A DNA stretch of 64,000 bases, from assembly GCA_900316015.1 (NCBI GenBank), contig ONBG01000005.1, forward strand, positions 54,610 through 118,609. Reading direction: 5' to 3'. Shown in pieces: positions 42,722 to 52,515 of the stretch (positions are counted from its first letter, which is position 1; every line of letters starts with the position of its first letter). Position numbers and translations under genes: made by a program. Under the pieces are notes generated by a model, which made no database searches, had not been told where the DNA came from, and saw only the letters and a list, made by a program, of their open reading frames with translations. This DNA comes from an uncultured Prevotella sp. (GTDB lineage: Bacteria; Bacteroidota; Bacteroidia; Bacteroidales; Bacteroidaceae).

Positions 42722-44689
42722 TTAAGAAACTTCGTTGTCTTCTACCTCGTCATTCTCTTCGTTCTGCTTGTCGATCGCCTTGATCTTTTCGCGAACCAGA
42801 TTGGCATCGTCTTTCAGCTTCTGCACTTTCCTGTTCATCTCATCGATCAGGCTGTTTCCTTTCTTTGACGATGCGTTCAGGAAGCCGAGGTTGTTTTCAT
42901 AGGTCTGGATTTCCCCTTTCAGTTGTTCGTAGCGGCGCATCAACCGTCCCCGTTCGTTATCCAGGGCATCCTCGCCTCGTTTTGCCACGTTCTTCAGGTT
43001 ATTGCGGAAATTGTCGAGGCGACGGCGAGCCGTAGAGATGTTCAGTTCCTTATAGACCTTATCCAAGAGGTCATGGTATTCCTTGTAGATCTTGTCTTTC
43101 TCCTTGTAAGGCACATGTCCGATCGCATTGTATTCCTCGGTCAGCTCTTGTACCTTTTCTTGGGCATTCTCCGTTGTATTCTCGAGCAACTCCTTTAGTT
43201 GTGCGATGACATTGCGTTTCTTCTCAAGATTCGTCCTTTCCTCGTTGCGGGTTCCCGCATTCGCGGCATTTCTGGCTTCGAAGAAGTGATTGCAAGCCGT
43301 AAGGAAGTCGTTCCACAGCTGGTCGCCTAATTTCTTGGGCACCACGCCAATGGTCTTCCATTCTTTCTGGAGGGCAATCAACTTATCGCTGGTCGACTTC
43401 CAGTCCGTGCTGTCTTGCAGTGACTGTGCTTTCTCCACCAATGCTTTTTTCTTCTCAGCATTCTCGGCAAAGCGTTGTTTCAGTCCCTTGAAGAACTCAG
43501 CTTTCCTTCCGAAGAAATCATCGCATGCGGCGCGGAAGCGCTCAAAGATCTTCACATTCATCTTCTGTGGGGCAAACCCGATCTTTTTCCAGTCAGCCTG
43601 AATGGCAATGATTTCTTTGGTATGTTTCTCCCAATCAGCTGCGCCCTTATTCTCTTCCTTGGCAATTGCCTCTACCTTTTCGCAGAGTGCGGTTTTCTTG
43701 GTCAGGTTTTCTTCCTCCTGCGCACGTAAGTTCTCAAAGTGCTGTTGGTGCCGTTTGTTGATGACGGTAGATGCCGCCTTGAAGCGTGCCCAGATCTGTT
43801 CGCGGAGCTCTTTGGCTACCGGACCGATCTCGCGATATTCCTGATGCAGTTCCTGCAGTTGGTGGAACGCACTGATCACATCTGGTTCATCAGCCAATTT
43901 CTCAGCAGCTTCGCAGAGTTTCGTCTTCAGCTCTAAGTTCTTCTTGAAGTCATATTCCCGAGCCTCACTGTTCAGCTTGAGCAAGTCGTAGAATTGCTCC
44001 ACGTAGAGCTGGTAATTTCTCCATAGCTCATTGGCTTTATCAGCGGGCACCGCTTTGATCTCTTTCCACTGCTGTTGCAGGTCCTTGAACTCCTGATAAG
44101 ATTTATTGGCTTCCTCCGGTGAAGTGGCCAATGACTTTATCTTTTCGATGATCTCAAGTTTCTTTTCGAGGTTTTCCTGTTTCTCAGCTTCCTGTTCCTG
44201 GAATTGCTTAGCTCGTTTTTCCTTGATGATTCCCATCTCAGCCTTGAACATCTCCTCGTCCTCATCCGGCAGTACCTCATATTCCTCAGGCTTTCCGCCA
44301 GCCTCTAAGTATTCCTTCTGCTGCTCATCGCGCTCAGCGTTATGGATCTTATAGAATGTGGTCTTCAGATGGTCGATCTCCTCTTTATTGGGATTTTCAT
44401 CACTATTGGCAATTTCTTTCACGCGTTCCAGGACCTCTTTCTTGGACGTATAAACCTTCTTGGCGGGATCATCGACCTTGGTTGATGCCTCGCTTTCCGG
44501 TTCTCCCGTCTTCTCTTCGTTCGCCGTTACCTCAGCCTGAGGTCCTTCGTCGGTTTCCTTCGGAGTATCCCCTTGCGCGTTCTGCACTTGAGAATCAGTA
44601 GTGGTGGAATCCTTTGCTACTGTTTCTTCTACTTTTTTCTCGTCTTCTAAATTGCCCTGATTCAGAGCGTTCTCTTGAGAGTCCATCAT
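42722..44689 (-). CDS. DUF349-repeat protein
   Basis: 655-aa, highly charged, soluble coiled-coil protein. At least five DUF349 repeats are visible from about residue 200 to 550, each with a W/Y..IG.(V/A)P-type centre (for example WKKIGFAPQK, WKTIGVVPKK, YNAIGHVPYK). The N-terminal about 75 residues are a low-complexity Glu/Thr/Asp/Gln-rich tail. Function unknown; one family widespread in Bacteroidota. Own terminator, single-gene transcript. The start could be one codon later (44686). Confidence 0.85.
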   Translation of the reverse strand: MMDSQENALNQGNLEDEKKVEETVAKDSTTTDSQVQNAQGDTPKETDEGPQAEVTANEEKTGEPESEASTKVDDPAKKVYTSKKEVLERVKEIANSDENPNKEEIDHLKTTFYKIHNAERDEQQKEYLEAGGKPEEYEVLPDEDEEMFKAEMGIIKEKRAKQFQEQEAEKQENLEKKLEIIEKIKSLATSPEEANKSYQEFKDLQQQWKEIKAVPADKANELWRNYQLYVEQFYDLLKLNSEAREYDFKKNLELKTKLCEAAEKLADEPDVISAFHQLQELHQEYREIGPVAKELREQIWARFKAASTVINKRHQQHFENLRAQEEENLTKKTALCEKVEAIAKEENKGAADWEKHTKEIIAIQADWKKIGFAPQKMNVKIFERFRAACDDFFGRKAEFFKGLKQRFAENAEKKKALVEKAQSLQDSTDWKSTSDKLIALQKEWKTIGVVPKKLGDQLWNDFLTACNHFFEARNAANAGTRNEERTNLEKKRNVIAQLKELLENTTENAQEKVQELTEEYNAIGHVPYKEKDKIYKEYHDLLDKVYKELNISTARRRLDNFRNNLKNVAKRGEDALDNERGRLMRRYEQLKGEIQTYENNLGFLNASSKKGNSLIDEMNRKVQKLKDDANLVREKIKAIDKQNEENDEVEDNEVS

Positions 44690-44832
44690 TTCACTGTTTT
44701 AGTTTATGACACGGTATTTCAACTTGAGATACGGCGGAGCACTTCTTTCCCCATATCCCCTTATCAAATGCAAACTTAGATAAAAAAGTTGTAAAATCCT
44801 AATGAAAGGCAATTTTTTTTCAAAAAAAGCAT

Positions 44833-45774
44833 TTAAAGGAGTCGTTTATTCCTCAAAATCCACCAAGAGAGTCCTGATACGATGATGGAAATGACCAATG
44901 CGATGAGGAATCCATACTTGTAGGTTTCCATCCCGTTGATCAAGTTCATGCCGAAAAGGGAGGCGATGAGGGTTGGGAACATCATGATAATACTCACGGA
45001 TGTAAGGGTTCGCATCACCGTGTTCATGTTGTTGTTGATGATGCTTGAATAGGTATCCATCGTCGACTCAAGGATATCGGAATAGATACTGGTGGTTTCC
45101 CTTGCCTGGGTCATCTCGATATTCACGTCTTCGATCAAGTCTGCGTCCAACTCATCTACCTGTAGCTTGAACTTCAGCTTAGCGAGCAGGTTTTCATTTC
45201 CGCGGATAGACGTAATAAAATAGGTGAGGGAGTCTTGCAATCGGCTGAGTCCGATCAGGCTCTCGTTGTTCACGCCATGGTCAAGGTTGTGCTTTGCCTT
45301 CTCAATCAGGGCGTTGATCTGCTTCAGCCTTTTCAGGTACCACACGGCGGAGGAAAGGAAAAGCCGGAAGATCAGGTCTACATAGTCAGTAAATCCGACA
45401 CCTCTTTTTTGCTGATAGCTCACAAAGTCGATCATCATGTTTGTCTCGTAGTAGCATACGGTGATGGTAACGTCTCGTTTGTGGATAATGCCCAAGGGTA
45501 CTGTCGTATAGGGCGTGCGTGATCGGATTTCCTTGACATAAGGAATACGGAGGATGATCAGCATCCATCCGTCATCGTACTCGTAACGGGCACGCTCATC
45601 GGTATCGCTGATGTCCGAGAGGAAATACTCTGGTATTTTGAATTTATCTTCCAGCAATTGCTGGTCTTCATCAGTTGGACATGTTACCTGTATCCAGCAG
45701 TTGGGCTGCCATTCTTCGATGGCTTTCAGATTTGAGTTGATATTCCAATATGTTCTCATTTCGCTAATCTCCAT
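44833..45774 (-). CDS. CorA-like magnesium/divalent cation transporter
   Basis: 313 aa: large N-terminal cytoplasmic domain with a long helix (KRLKQINALIEKAKHNL) and two C-terminal membrane helices (about 258-276 and 287-306). The pore motif reads FGMN, the CorA GMN signature. Likely a homopentameric Mg2+ channel. A promoter stands about 110 bp upstream. Confidence 0.92.
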   Translation of the reverse strand: MEISEMRTYWNINSNLKAIEEWQPNCWIQVTCPTDEDQQLLEDKFKIPEYFLSDISDTDERARYEYDDGWMLIILRIPYVKEIRSRTPYTTVPLGIIHKRDVTITVCYYETNMMIDFVSYQQKRGVGFTDYVDLIFRLFLSSAVWYLKRLKQINALIEKAKHNLDHGVNNESLIGLSRLQDSLTYFITSIRGNENLLAKLKFKLQVDELDADLIEDVNIEMTQARETTSIYSDILESTMDTYSSIINNNMNTVMRTLTSVSIIMMFPTLIASLFGMNLINGMETYKYGFLIALVISIIVSGLSWWILRNKRLL

Positions 45775-45883
45775 ACGTTAATAGGTTGAAGATCAGCACT
45801 CTCAAAGTCTTTTCCCCAGCCTACAGATTGTAATTTTCCGCGTGATAATCGTCCATAAATTCTTGTTTCCTTTTTTATTTGTG

Positions 45884-45914
45884 CAAAGATATAACAATTT
45901 TCCCAAACGGACAA
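45884..45914 (-). promoter_or_regulatory. Promoter for the CorA-like gene
   Basis: Minus strand: TTG (45912-45914), 20-bp spacer, TATCTTTG (45884-45891). The 5' leader of about 110 nt has no clear structure that I can identify. Confidence 0.55.
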
Positions 45915-45967
45915 CCCTTTGCCAGATTTTCTTTTGGATTAAATCGTGTAGGTAAATACCTCATCCA

Positions 45968-46147
45968 TCATTCCTTATGATGTTCCGAAACGTTTAAATA
46001 GATGGTTACGATCAAGATGAAAGCAATACTTCCGACCGTGATGAGGGATGGGGGAGTTGCCTCTGGGTTTGAAGCTAAGAGGTAATCAAGCCATCTGAAC
46101 AGCCAACAGAGGAAGAGGAGGATGATAGGAAACAAAATCCACTTCTT
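45968..46147 (-). CDS. Small two-helix membrane protein, unknown
   Basis: 59 codons from ATG 46147 (an upstream in-frame ATG at 46168 adds seven). Two hydrophobic helices (WILFPIILLFLCWLFRW and LITVGSIAFILIVTIYLNV) joined by a short polar loop, ending SEHHKE. No recognised family. The gap lies between corA and pepD, and the amino acid pattern is protein-like rather than an out-of-frame shadow. Confidence 0.5.
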   Translation of the reverse strand, partial: KKWILFPIILLFLCWLFRWLDYLLASNPEATPPSLITVGSIAFILIVTIYLNVSEHHKE

Positions 46148-46292
46148 CATTAATTCTTTCTTTTTCATCTCTTTTTCTGTGTAGGTTCCATTTTCCTTCA
46201 GGTTTACTCATCCGCGATGTCATGTCAACAAGCATGGGAAAAGAATTGGATCCGTGCCCATTGCTATTCTGCGATATGGCCTGTCGAGAAGG

Positions 46293-46327
46293 AAAGGGAG
46301 GAAATCCCTCGTGTCTTTCCTCCCTTT
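46293..46327 (-). terminator. Hairpin terminator after pepD
   Basis: A perfect 9-bp stem (aaagggagg with cctcccttt) and a 17-nt loop, 16 nt beyond the pepD stop on the minus strand. U-tract weak. Confidence 0.55.
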
Positions 46328-46343
46328 GAATGATCTATTTCCT

Positions 46344-47801
46344 TTATTTCTCTGGTATCTCAGCCAATGTTTCTTTCAGCAGGTTCCAGAAAGGAACGGC
46401 CGTGGAGATAAGGAAACGCTCGTTCGTAGTGTGCGGGCTCTTCAGCGTTGGGCCTAAGGAGACGACATCCAGGTTGGGGTACTTGCCCAAAATAACGGAA
46501 CATTCCAATCCAGCATGGTCAACCTGTACAACGGCTTCCTCCCCATTCTGCTCCTTGTAGATCTTCTTCAGGAGGTTCAGGATCTCGCTATCCGGGTTCG
46601 GGTCCCATCCACTATAGCTGCCACTCAGGGTAACCTTCATCCCAGCCATGTTGAAACAGCTCTGCAGCATGGTAGCCACATAGTCCTTCATGTCCTCGCG
46701 AGAGGAGCGAGCAAGGATCTTGACGGTTGCCTTCCCATTCTCGATGTCGATGATGGCAAGGTTGCTGGAGGTCTCTACGACATTCGGATAGACAGGGATC
46801 ATCCTGACAACTCCGTCATGACAAGCATAGATGGCATCGATGAGGTTATCCTGGATCTCCTGTGGAACCTCTGTCTTAGGCGTGTCCACTTCCTCGGTGA
46901 AGAACTCAATGTCTTTCTCAATGGTCTTATATTCGTCTTCGAAGCTTTCCTTCCAATCTGCTACGAGGTCGTTGACAGCCTGGATGTTCTCTTTCGGCAG
47001 GGTCAGCACCACCTCAGCCTTGAAGGGAATGGCATTGCGCATGTTGCCTCCGTGCCAGCTTGCCAGTCGTGCCTCGCATTCAGCAACGGCTTCGCGGACG
47101 AAGCGTACCATCAGTTTATTGGCATTGGCACGTCCCTCGTTGATCTCCAGACCGGAGTGACCGCCACGTAATCCCTTAAGGGTCACTTTCAAGGCAGCGT
47201 CATTAGGATCCGTTTCCACTTCCTGATAGTCCAGTTCTGCTGTGATATCCAATCCACCTGCAGACCCGATGACGAACTTACCCCAAAGCTCAGAGTCTAA
47301 GTTCATGAGTATATCCGAATGCAATTCCCCTTCTGGCAGGGCATTAGCCCCATACATTCCCGTTTCCTCATCTGCTGTGATCAGGGCTTCCACGGGTCCG
47401 TGCTTGAGGTCCTTGGCTTCCATGACAGCCATGATAGCTGCAACACCGATGCCATCATCTGAGCCCAAGGTTGTGCCTTTGGCCCTTACCCATTCTCCAT
47501 CAATATAGGTTTCGATGGGATCCGTCTCGAAATTATGCTTGCTTTCCGGAGCTTTCTGTGGTACCATGTCCATGTGTGCCTGCAAGAGGACCGTCTTTCT
47601 GCCTTCCATGCCCGGAGTGGCAGGCTTGCGCATGACGATATTATTGCCTGCGTCCTTGAAGGCTTCAACGCCAACCTCTTTAGCAAAATCCAATAGAAAT
47701 TGCTGTACTTTCTCTAAGTGTCCTGATGGACGGGGTACTTGTGTCAGTGCATCAAAGTGACGCCAGATGCACTCAGGTTTTAGATTTTTAATTTCACCCA
47801 T
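46344..47801 (-). CDS. pepD: Aminoacyl-histidine dipeptidase PepD (M20 family)
   Basis: Cytoplasmic zinc dipeptidase (beta-Ala-His, Xaa-His and others). Start 47801 gives MGEIKNLKPECIWRHFDALTQVPRPSG. Metal-site motifs: LQAHMDMVPQK, LGSDDGIGVAAIM, ADEETGMYGAN and DHAGLECSV. 485 aa, the size of the E. coli enzyme. A hairpin separates it from the flippase-like gene 54 bp downstream's opposite end, so the two may be separate transcripts. Confidence 0.95.
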   Translation of the reverse strand: MGEIKNLKPECIWRHFDALTQVPRPSGHLEKVQQFLLDFAKEVGVEAFKDAGNNIVMRKPATPGMEGRKTVLLQAHMDMVPQKAPESKHNFETDPIETYIDGEWVRAKGTTLGSDDGIGVAAIMAVMEAKDLKHGPVEALITADEETGMYGANALPEGELHSDILMNLDSELWGKFVIGSAGGLDITAELDYQEVETDPNDAALKVTLKGLRGGHSGLEINEGRANANKLMVRFVREAVAECEARLASWHGGNMRNAIPFKAEVVLTLPKENIQAVNDLVADWKESFEDEYKTIEKDIEFFTEEVDTPKTEVPQEIQDNLIDAIYACHDGVVRMIPVYPNVVETSSNLAIIDIENGKATVKILARSSREDMKDYVATMLQSCFNMAGMKVTLSGSYSGWDPNPDSEILNLLKKIYKEQNGEEAVVQVDHAGLECSVILGKYPNLDVVSLGPTLKSPHTTNERFLISTAVPFWNLLKETLAEIPEK

Positions 47802-47829
47802 AGTTGTAATGTATTTAGTGTTTAATAAT

Positions 47830-47848
47830 GAAGGTATCATATACCTTC
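47830..47848 (-). terminator. Compact hairpin between the flippase-like gene and pepD
   Basis: gaaggtat and ataccttc pair perfectly around a 3-nt loop, 8 nt after the flippase-like stop. There is no strong U-tract, so attenuation or mRNA processing is possible. Confidence 0.4.
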
Positions 47849-47855
47849 TGATATC

Positions 47856-48854
47856 TCATTCGTGATTTCGTCTGGCTTTAGTAAAGGCAAGTGCGATATA
47901 ACCGAAAATACCTAAAAGGACGACCAACAAGGTCTGAACGGTGTGCACGATCAAGACGAAGAACAGCGCATCGTTGTCAGCTACGCCATAGAGGATCAGC
48001 ATGGTCTTGACAGCGAAGTGCCATGGACCAGCCCCATTAGGAGTCGGAACGATGACAGCGATACTTCCCACGATGAAGGTGACCATCGCACATGCCATTC
48101 CTAAATGGGAAGTTGCGTCAAAACAAAAGAAGGTAAGGTAGTAATGCAGGAAATAGCTCCCCCAAATCGCAAGGGTGAAGAAGATGAATAGGGGCACGTT
48201 CCTTACGTTCCTTAAGGAGATGATGCCCTGCCAGATCCCCTGCAAGGTTTCTTTTACCTTATTATATATAGCCAATTTTCTCAATAGTACATGCAGCATG
48301 GCAAGTGCTGCCACTGCACAGATGGCAGTAACGAGCCATCCTTCCCACGAAAAACGGTGGAAGAAGGAGTCTATACTGGTACCTGTCTTTGCAAAGAAAT
48401 TCGTGAAGACCCTTATCTGGAAGAGGAAGGTCAGTCCGGTAATGATGAGGATCAGCAATGAGTCGATCGCCCTTTCCGTGACCACAGTTCCTAATGACTT
48501 GGGAAAAGAAACATGGTCGTATCTTTTCAAAACCGCACAACGAGCAAATTCCCCGACCCTTGGAATCACCAGGCTTGAGGCGTAAGAGATGAAAATGGAA
48601 TAAATAGATACAGATGTACGGGGATGTTCTCCGACGGGTTCCAGGGTCTGCTTCCATCTCCATCCTCTGAAGACCTGGGCCATAATGCCAAAGGGGAAAG
48701 ACAGGAGCATCCACGTCCAGTCCATCTCATAGAACATCACATGCTCTATCTGATGGAAATTGAACCCACGATACATCCAATATAAGATGGCACCACCCAA
48801 AAGAAGTGAAAGGAGTACCTGGAATGTATTATTTATTATTTTCTTCTTTTCCAA
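47856..48854 (-). CDS. Flippase-like integral membrane protein (LPG synthase TM region/UPF0104)
   Basis: 332 aa with about eight hydrophobic helices. Family-type motifs: FRGWRWKQTLEPVG, SLVIPRVGEFARCAVLKRY, and PTPNGAGPWHFAVKTML. Related domains flip or modify lipids (MprF N-terminus) but the substrate of stand-alone members is not established. A TACTTTTG box on this strand lies at 48881-48888. Confidence 0.88.
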   Translation of the reverse strand: MEKKKIINNTFQVLLSLLLGGAILYWMYRGFNFHQIEHVMFYEMDWTWMLLSFPFGIMAQVFRGWRWKQTLEPVGEHPRTSVSIYSIFISYASSLVIPRVGEFARCAVLKRYDHVSFPKSLGTVVTERAIDSLLILIITGLTFLFQIRVFTNFFAKTGTSIDSFFHRFSWEGWLVTAICAVAALAMLHVLLRKLAIYNKVKETLQGIWQGIISLRNVRNVPLFIFFTLAIWGSYFLHYYLTFFCFDATSHLGMACAMVTFIVGSIAVIVPTPNGAGPWHFAVKTMLILYGVADNDALFFVLIVHTVQTLLVVLLGIFGYIALAFTKARRNHE

Positions 48855-49007
48855 AGAGGTCTTGTATTTTTATGTATTTGCAAAAGTAATGGAAAATTTC
48901 GATAATGCGAAATAAATACTTGCTTTATTTGGGCTCAGCCAGTAAATTCGTTTTGTGATCCGTGGGTATTGGCACCCTGCAAGAAATGAAATAAACCTGA
49001 TTTTGCT

Positions 49008-49037
49008 TTGAATTACAATTTGATTCCATTATCTTTG
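49008..49037 (+). promoter_or_regulatory. Promoter for rsmA
   Basis: TTG at 49008-49010, exactly 19 bp, then TATCTTTG at 49030-49037, 19 bp before the ATG at 49057. Confidence 0.65.
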
Positions 49038-49056
49038 CATGATAAAATACAGAAAG

Positions 49057-49881
49057 ATGAAAACTGTTAAGCCGAAGAAGAACTTAGGTCAGCATTTCCT
49101 GACTGACCTGAACATTGCCAAGCGCATTGCGGATACCGTTGATGCTTGCCCGGATATTCCTGTCTTGGAGATCGGTCCCGGAATGGGAGTCCTTACCCAA
49201 TACTTGGTTACGAAGGGGCGGGAGGTCAAGGCTGTAGAGATCGATGCTGAGTCGGTGAGATATCTGCATGAGCATTATCCCCAGCTCCGAGACCATATTA
49301 TCGGAGAGGATTTCTTGCGGATGGACCTGAATAAGATATTCGATGGGCAGCAGTTCGTGTTGACAGGTAATTATCCTTATGATATTTCCTCCCAGATTTT
49401 CTTTAAAATGCTTGATTACAAGGATCTGATCCCTTGTTGCACAGGCATGATCCAGAGGGAGGTTGCCCAGCGTATTGCATCTGCCCCAGGGAATAAGTCG
49501 TATGGTATCCTTTCCGTGTTGATCCAGGCATGGTATGATGTGGAATACCTCTTTACGGTAGACGAAGGCGTCTTTAACCCGCCACCAAAGGTGAAGAGTG
49601 CCGTGATCAGGATGAATCGGAATCAAGTGGAGGATTTGGGCTGCGATGAGGCCTTGTTCAAGCGATTGGTGAAGACAGTGTTCAACCAGCGGCGTAAGAT
49701 GTTGCGGGTGAGCCTCAGGCAGATGTTCCCTGGCATGACAGTCTCCTCTGGCTTTTATGCACAGGATATCATGACGAAACGTCCAGAGCAATTGTCGGTT
49801 CCTCAATTCATCGACCTGACTAATATCGTGGCGGAAGAATTGCAAAAGATGCGTAATTTGCAGTCAGAAACATCAGACTGA
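49057..49881 (+). CDS. rsmA: 16S rRNA adenine dimethyltransferase RsmA/KsgA
   Basis: Dimethylates A1518/A1519 of 16S rRNA. Start at 49057 gives MKTVKPKKNLGQHFLTD. SAM motif I LEIGPGMGVLTQYL, acidic EIDAESV, catalytic TGNYPYDIS and the C-terminal FNQRRKMLRVSLR. 274 aa. Single gene with a terminator. Confidence 0.96.
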   Translation: MKTVKPKKNLGQHFLTDLNIAKRIADTVDACPDIPVLEIGPGMGVLTQYLVTKGREVKAVEIDAESVRYLHEHYPQLRDHIIGEDFLRMDLNKIFDGQQFVLTGNYPYDISSQIFFKMLDYKDLIPCCTGMIQREVAQRIASAPGNKSYGILSVLIQAWYDVEYLFTVDEGVFNPPPKVKSAVIRMNRNQVEDLGCDEALFKRLVKTVFNQRRKMLRVSLRQMFPGMTVSSGFYAQDIMTKRPEQLSVPQFIDLTNIVAEELQKMRNLQSETSD

Positions 49882-49913
49882 TATGGATTAGGTTGGCATG
49901 TAAAGTATTAAAG

Positions 49914-49958
49914 AAAGAGGACCCTTCTTCATCATCAAGAAAGAGTCCTCTTTGTTTT
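49914..49958. terminator. Bidirectional terminator between rsmA and the metalloprotease gene
   Basis: A 9-bp perfect stem (aaagaggac with gtcctcttt) followed on the plus strand by a T-rich run (tttgttttg); on the minus strand T-rich sequence also follows. It serves two convergent genes. Confidence 0.75.
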
Positions 49959-49975
49959 GTGTGATTGCTCTGAGC

Positions 49976-52501
49976 CTAAATTTTAAGTAACTTATTGATC
50001 TCTAATAGTTTGTACTCATAGAAATCCCTGGTCTTAGAGTCTCCGGTCCCTCTTCTTTGGAGAAGGAGTGCTTTTACTTTTTTGATCTGACTTAACATCA
50101 GAGGTTTCAATTGTTCAGCTGGGAGTGATGGGAGTCCATAATTGATTCTCATAAAGGAATGGTCAGGATTCCAATTATCGCAAGGAAGCAATTTCTCCTC
50201 GCCCATGCCATGAAGGCTGAAAAGTCCTTTTGGCTTTTCTTCTGCCTGTCCTAATCCGCTCATTTTCTTGAAGAAATCAATTGTCTGAGATTCCAGTTCC
50301 ATATCTTCTTCAGTAAGGGATTTTCCTTGCAAAGTAGGACGGAAAATCTCGTTAAAGGCATCTGACATATAGTCTTTGATATTGTAGTTGCTGTTTGGAT
50401 TTACCTGATACCCTTCTTGTATGCGCTGTAGTTTCGTGCTTCCGTAGATAGCACTGATAACAGATCCTGAAATATGAATGGATGTCATGTCTTCCTCATT
50501 AAACTTATTCAATAGGTCTCTTGGTGCCAGCCATTCTTTATAAGTACGTGCCTGCTTGACGAGCCATTCCATGGCACGGTGCTGGGTGTTCTTGTCAATG
50601 TAAGTCTTTGCATATCCATGGTCACCTTGTCGTATCTCGTGAAAAACGATCCCGCCGAGATAGGGCATGACATGGCCCAGATGGCGTCGGTATTGTTTTA
50701 CGACTTCCTTGTACATGTCTGCTACGTTCTTGTAGGACTCACCAGGTTCTCGTGTCCATTCTTCGAGATGCTTCATGATAATCTTGAGGTTACTGATAGC
50801 ATAATTACCTGCACGTACATGGTCATTGCCAAGGTCCTCTGTTTGGTCAGTAGGGTCGACTGTGCTCATAAACTGCTGTGCTCCAAATTCGTATTTGGGG
50901 TCTCCAGCCTTTTCTTTTATCCATTTGTCTAAGGTTGTCTTTTCTGCTTCAGGAGCGTTAGCGTCCTTGATGAGGCGATACCCCCAGTTTATGGCATAGA
51001 TGTCTGCGACTCCTAAAATAGGAGGGGTCATCCTTACACCCTTTTCCATATCGCCAGGCTGAGCTATATAATTGTTCCGAGCATAGTCCATGATACTTGG
51101 CGTGGTTCCGTATTTTTGGGTGAACGATGGGCTCCTCAGTGAATCCACAGGAAAAGCGTAACTGGCTCCCATGTTATGCATGAGACCGAGTGTATGTCCG
51201 ATTTCATGTGAGGCCACGTACCTCATGGATTCTCGCATCAGTTCGTCATCAAAGACATGCTGATGCGTGCGTTTGTCAACTGCTCCAGTTTGGACAAACC
51301 TCCAGTTGTGCAGTAATGATACGACATTGTGGTACCAAATTACGTCAGCAGTGAGAATCTCTCCAGTCCTGGGATCAATATATCTGGGTCCCATCGCGTT
51401 GGCTGTTTCCGTGACCGCATATTTGACACAGTTATATCTCATGTCATCAGGATCAAAGTTGGGATCATCCGTAGGGTAATCTTTTGCGATAATGGCATTC
51501 TTAAAACCTGCCGCCTCAAAAGCTTTGTTCCAATCCATTATGCCTTGTTTGACCGTTGACCGCCATTTTTCTGGGAAAGCAGTATCCACGTAATAGACAA
51601 TGGGCTTCTTTGGCTCAACTAATTCACCTCTGAAATATGCGGCGGAGTCCTTAGGCTCTAAGCGCCATCGGTTGATGATGGACATTTCTTCTATTTTGTC
51701 CTTGGAAGATGAATACACTTTCTTTTCCGTACTAAAGAAGCCAACACGGCGATCATGTAGCCTGACCTTCATCGGCTCATCTGGAGCGAGGAAAAGTGAG
51801 CGGTGTACCTCTACTGTATAGGGCTTGTTCTCGGGTGTGAGATTGTAGTTTAGGGTTGATAGAATCTCAATGTTTCTTGGGAATGCCTTGACCTCTTTTA
51901 CACCGGATGCATCAGCATCAAAAGAGCCTTTGAGATTTTTCTGCCCACCTAAGAGTATTGATAAAGGATTGTCGGGTTTGATAGGTGAGATGCTCTTTTC
52001 ATTGCCTCCAAAGAAATTGGTGACATCGATGAGTGCATTCCCGTGATGACGTGCTACGATCTTAAAGCCTTTCAATACGGGATCGGCAAAGTTCGTCTTG
52101 AATGCCTTAGAGATGGGATCATGCTGATCGACAATATCTTCCGAATGCACTTCATGCATGTAAACCCGGATGCTGTCTTGTGAGAACCTGATCAGCATCG
52201 GAGTGTTAATCATCTGTCCAGCCACGAAATCATGGGTATTGCTGGTACTGGAGATGCGATTGGCAAGTATATACAAGTGCCTGAATGCCGAGTCTGGGAT
52301 TTCAAAGTAGAGTTTTCCATCTTTGTTGAGATAGACAGTAAAAACACCTTGTGACTTCTTGGCTCCTTTGGTGGCTTTTGTATAATCGTCTGTTTTGACC
52401 GACGATGCCAATGCTGCTGCCTTTTTGTCTTTTTTCTTGGTAAGACCTGTTTGTGGAACTGCTAAAATAGCAATAAGTAGAATACAAAATACTTTGTTCA
52501 T
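49976..52501 (-). CDS. Secreted zinc metalloprotease (DUF5117/DUF5118 type, metzincin)
   Basis: 841 aa from ATG 52501 with a signal peptide (MNKVFCILLIAILAVPQTG). The N-terminal half carries DUF5118/DUF5117-type sequence; the protease core has the metzincin zinc site HEIGHTLGLMH (HExxHxxGxxH) and a Met-turn SIMDY. The C-terminal third (WNPDHSFMRINYGLP) matches the associated DUF4953-like region. It lies 15 bp after the susD gene, so it is part of the ECF-controlled SusCD locus. It probably degrades host, dietary or microbial protein outside the cytoplasm. Confidence 0.9.
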   Translation of the reverse strand: MNKVFCILLIAILAVPQTGLTKKKDKKAAALASSVKTDDYTKATKGAKKSQGVFTVYLNKDGKLYFEIPDSAFRHLYILANRISSTSNTHDFVAGQMINTPMLIRFSQDSIRVYMHEVHSEDIVDQHDPISKAFKTNFADPVLKGFKIVARHHGNALIDVTNFFGGNEKSISPIKPDNPLSILLGGQKNLKGSFDADASGVKEVKAFPRNIEILSTLNYNLTPENKPYTVEVHRSLFLAPDEPMKVRLHDRRVGFFSTEKKVYSSSKDKIEEMSIINRWRLEPKDSAAYFRGELVEPKKPIVYYVDTAFPEKWRSTVKQGIMDWNKAFEAAGFKNAIIAKDYPTDDPNFDPDDMRYNCVKYAVTETANAMGPRYIDPRTGEILTADVIWYHNVVSLLHNWRFVQTGAVDKRTHQHVFDDELMRESMRYVASHEIGHTLGLMHNMGASYAFPVDSLRSPSFTQKYGTTPSIMDYARNNYIAQPGDMEKGVRMTPPILGVADIYAINWGYRLIKDANAPEAEKTTLDKWIKEKAGDPKYEFGAQQFMSTVDPTDQTEDLGNDHVRAGNYAISNLKIIMKHLEEWTREPGESYKNVADMYKEVVKQYRRHLGHVMPYLGGIVFHEIRQGDHGYAKTYIDKNTQHRAMEWLVKQARTYKEWLAPRDLLNKFNEEDMTSIHISGSVISAIYGSTKLQRIQEGYQVNPNSNYNIKDYMSDAFNEIFRPTLQGKSLTEEDMELESQTIDFFKKMSGLGQAEEKPKGLFSLHGMGEEKLLPCDNWNPDHSFMRINYGLPSLPAEQLKPLMLSQIKKVKALLLQRRGTGDSKTRDFYEYKLLEINKLLKI

Positions 52502-52515
52502 ATTGATTGTCGTTT

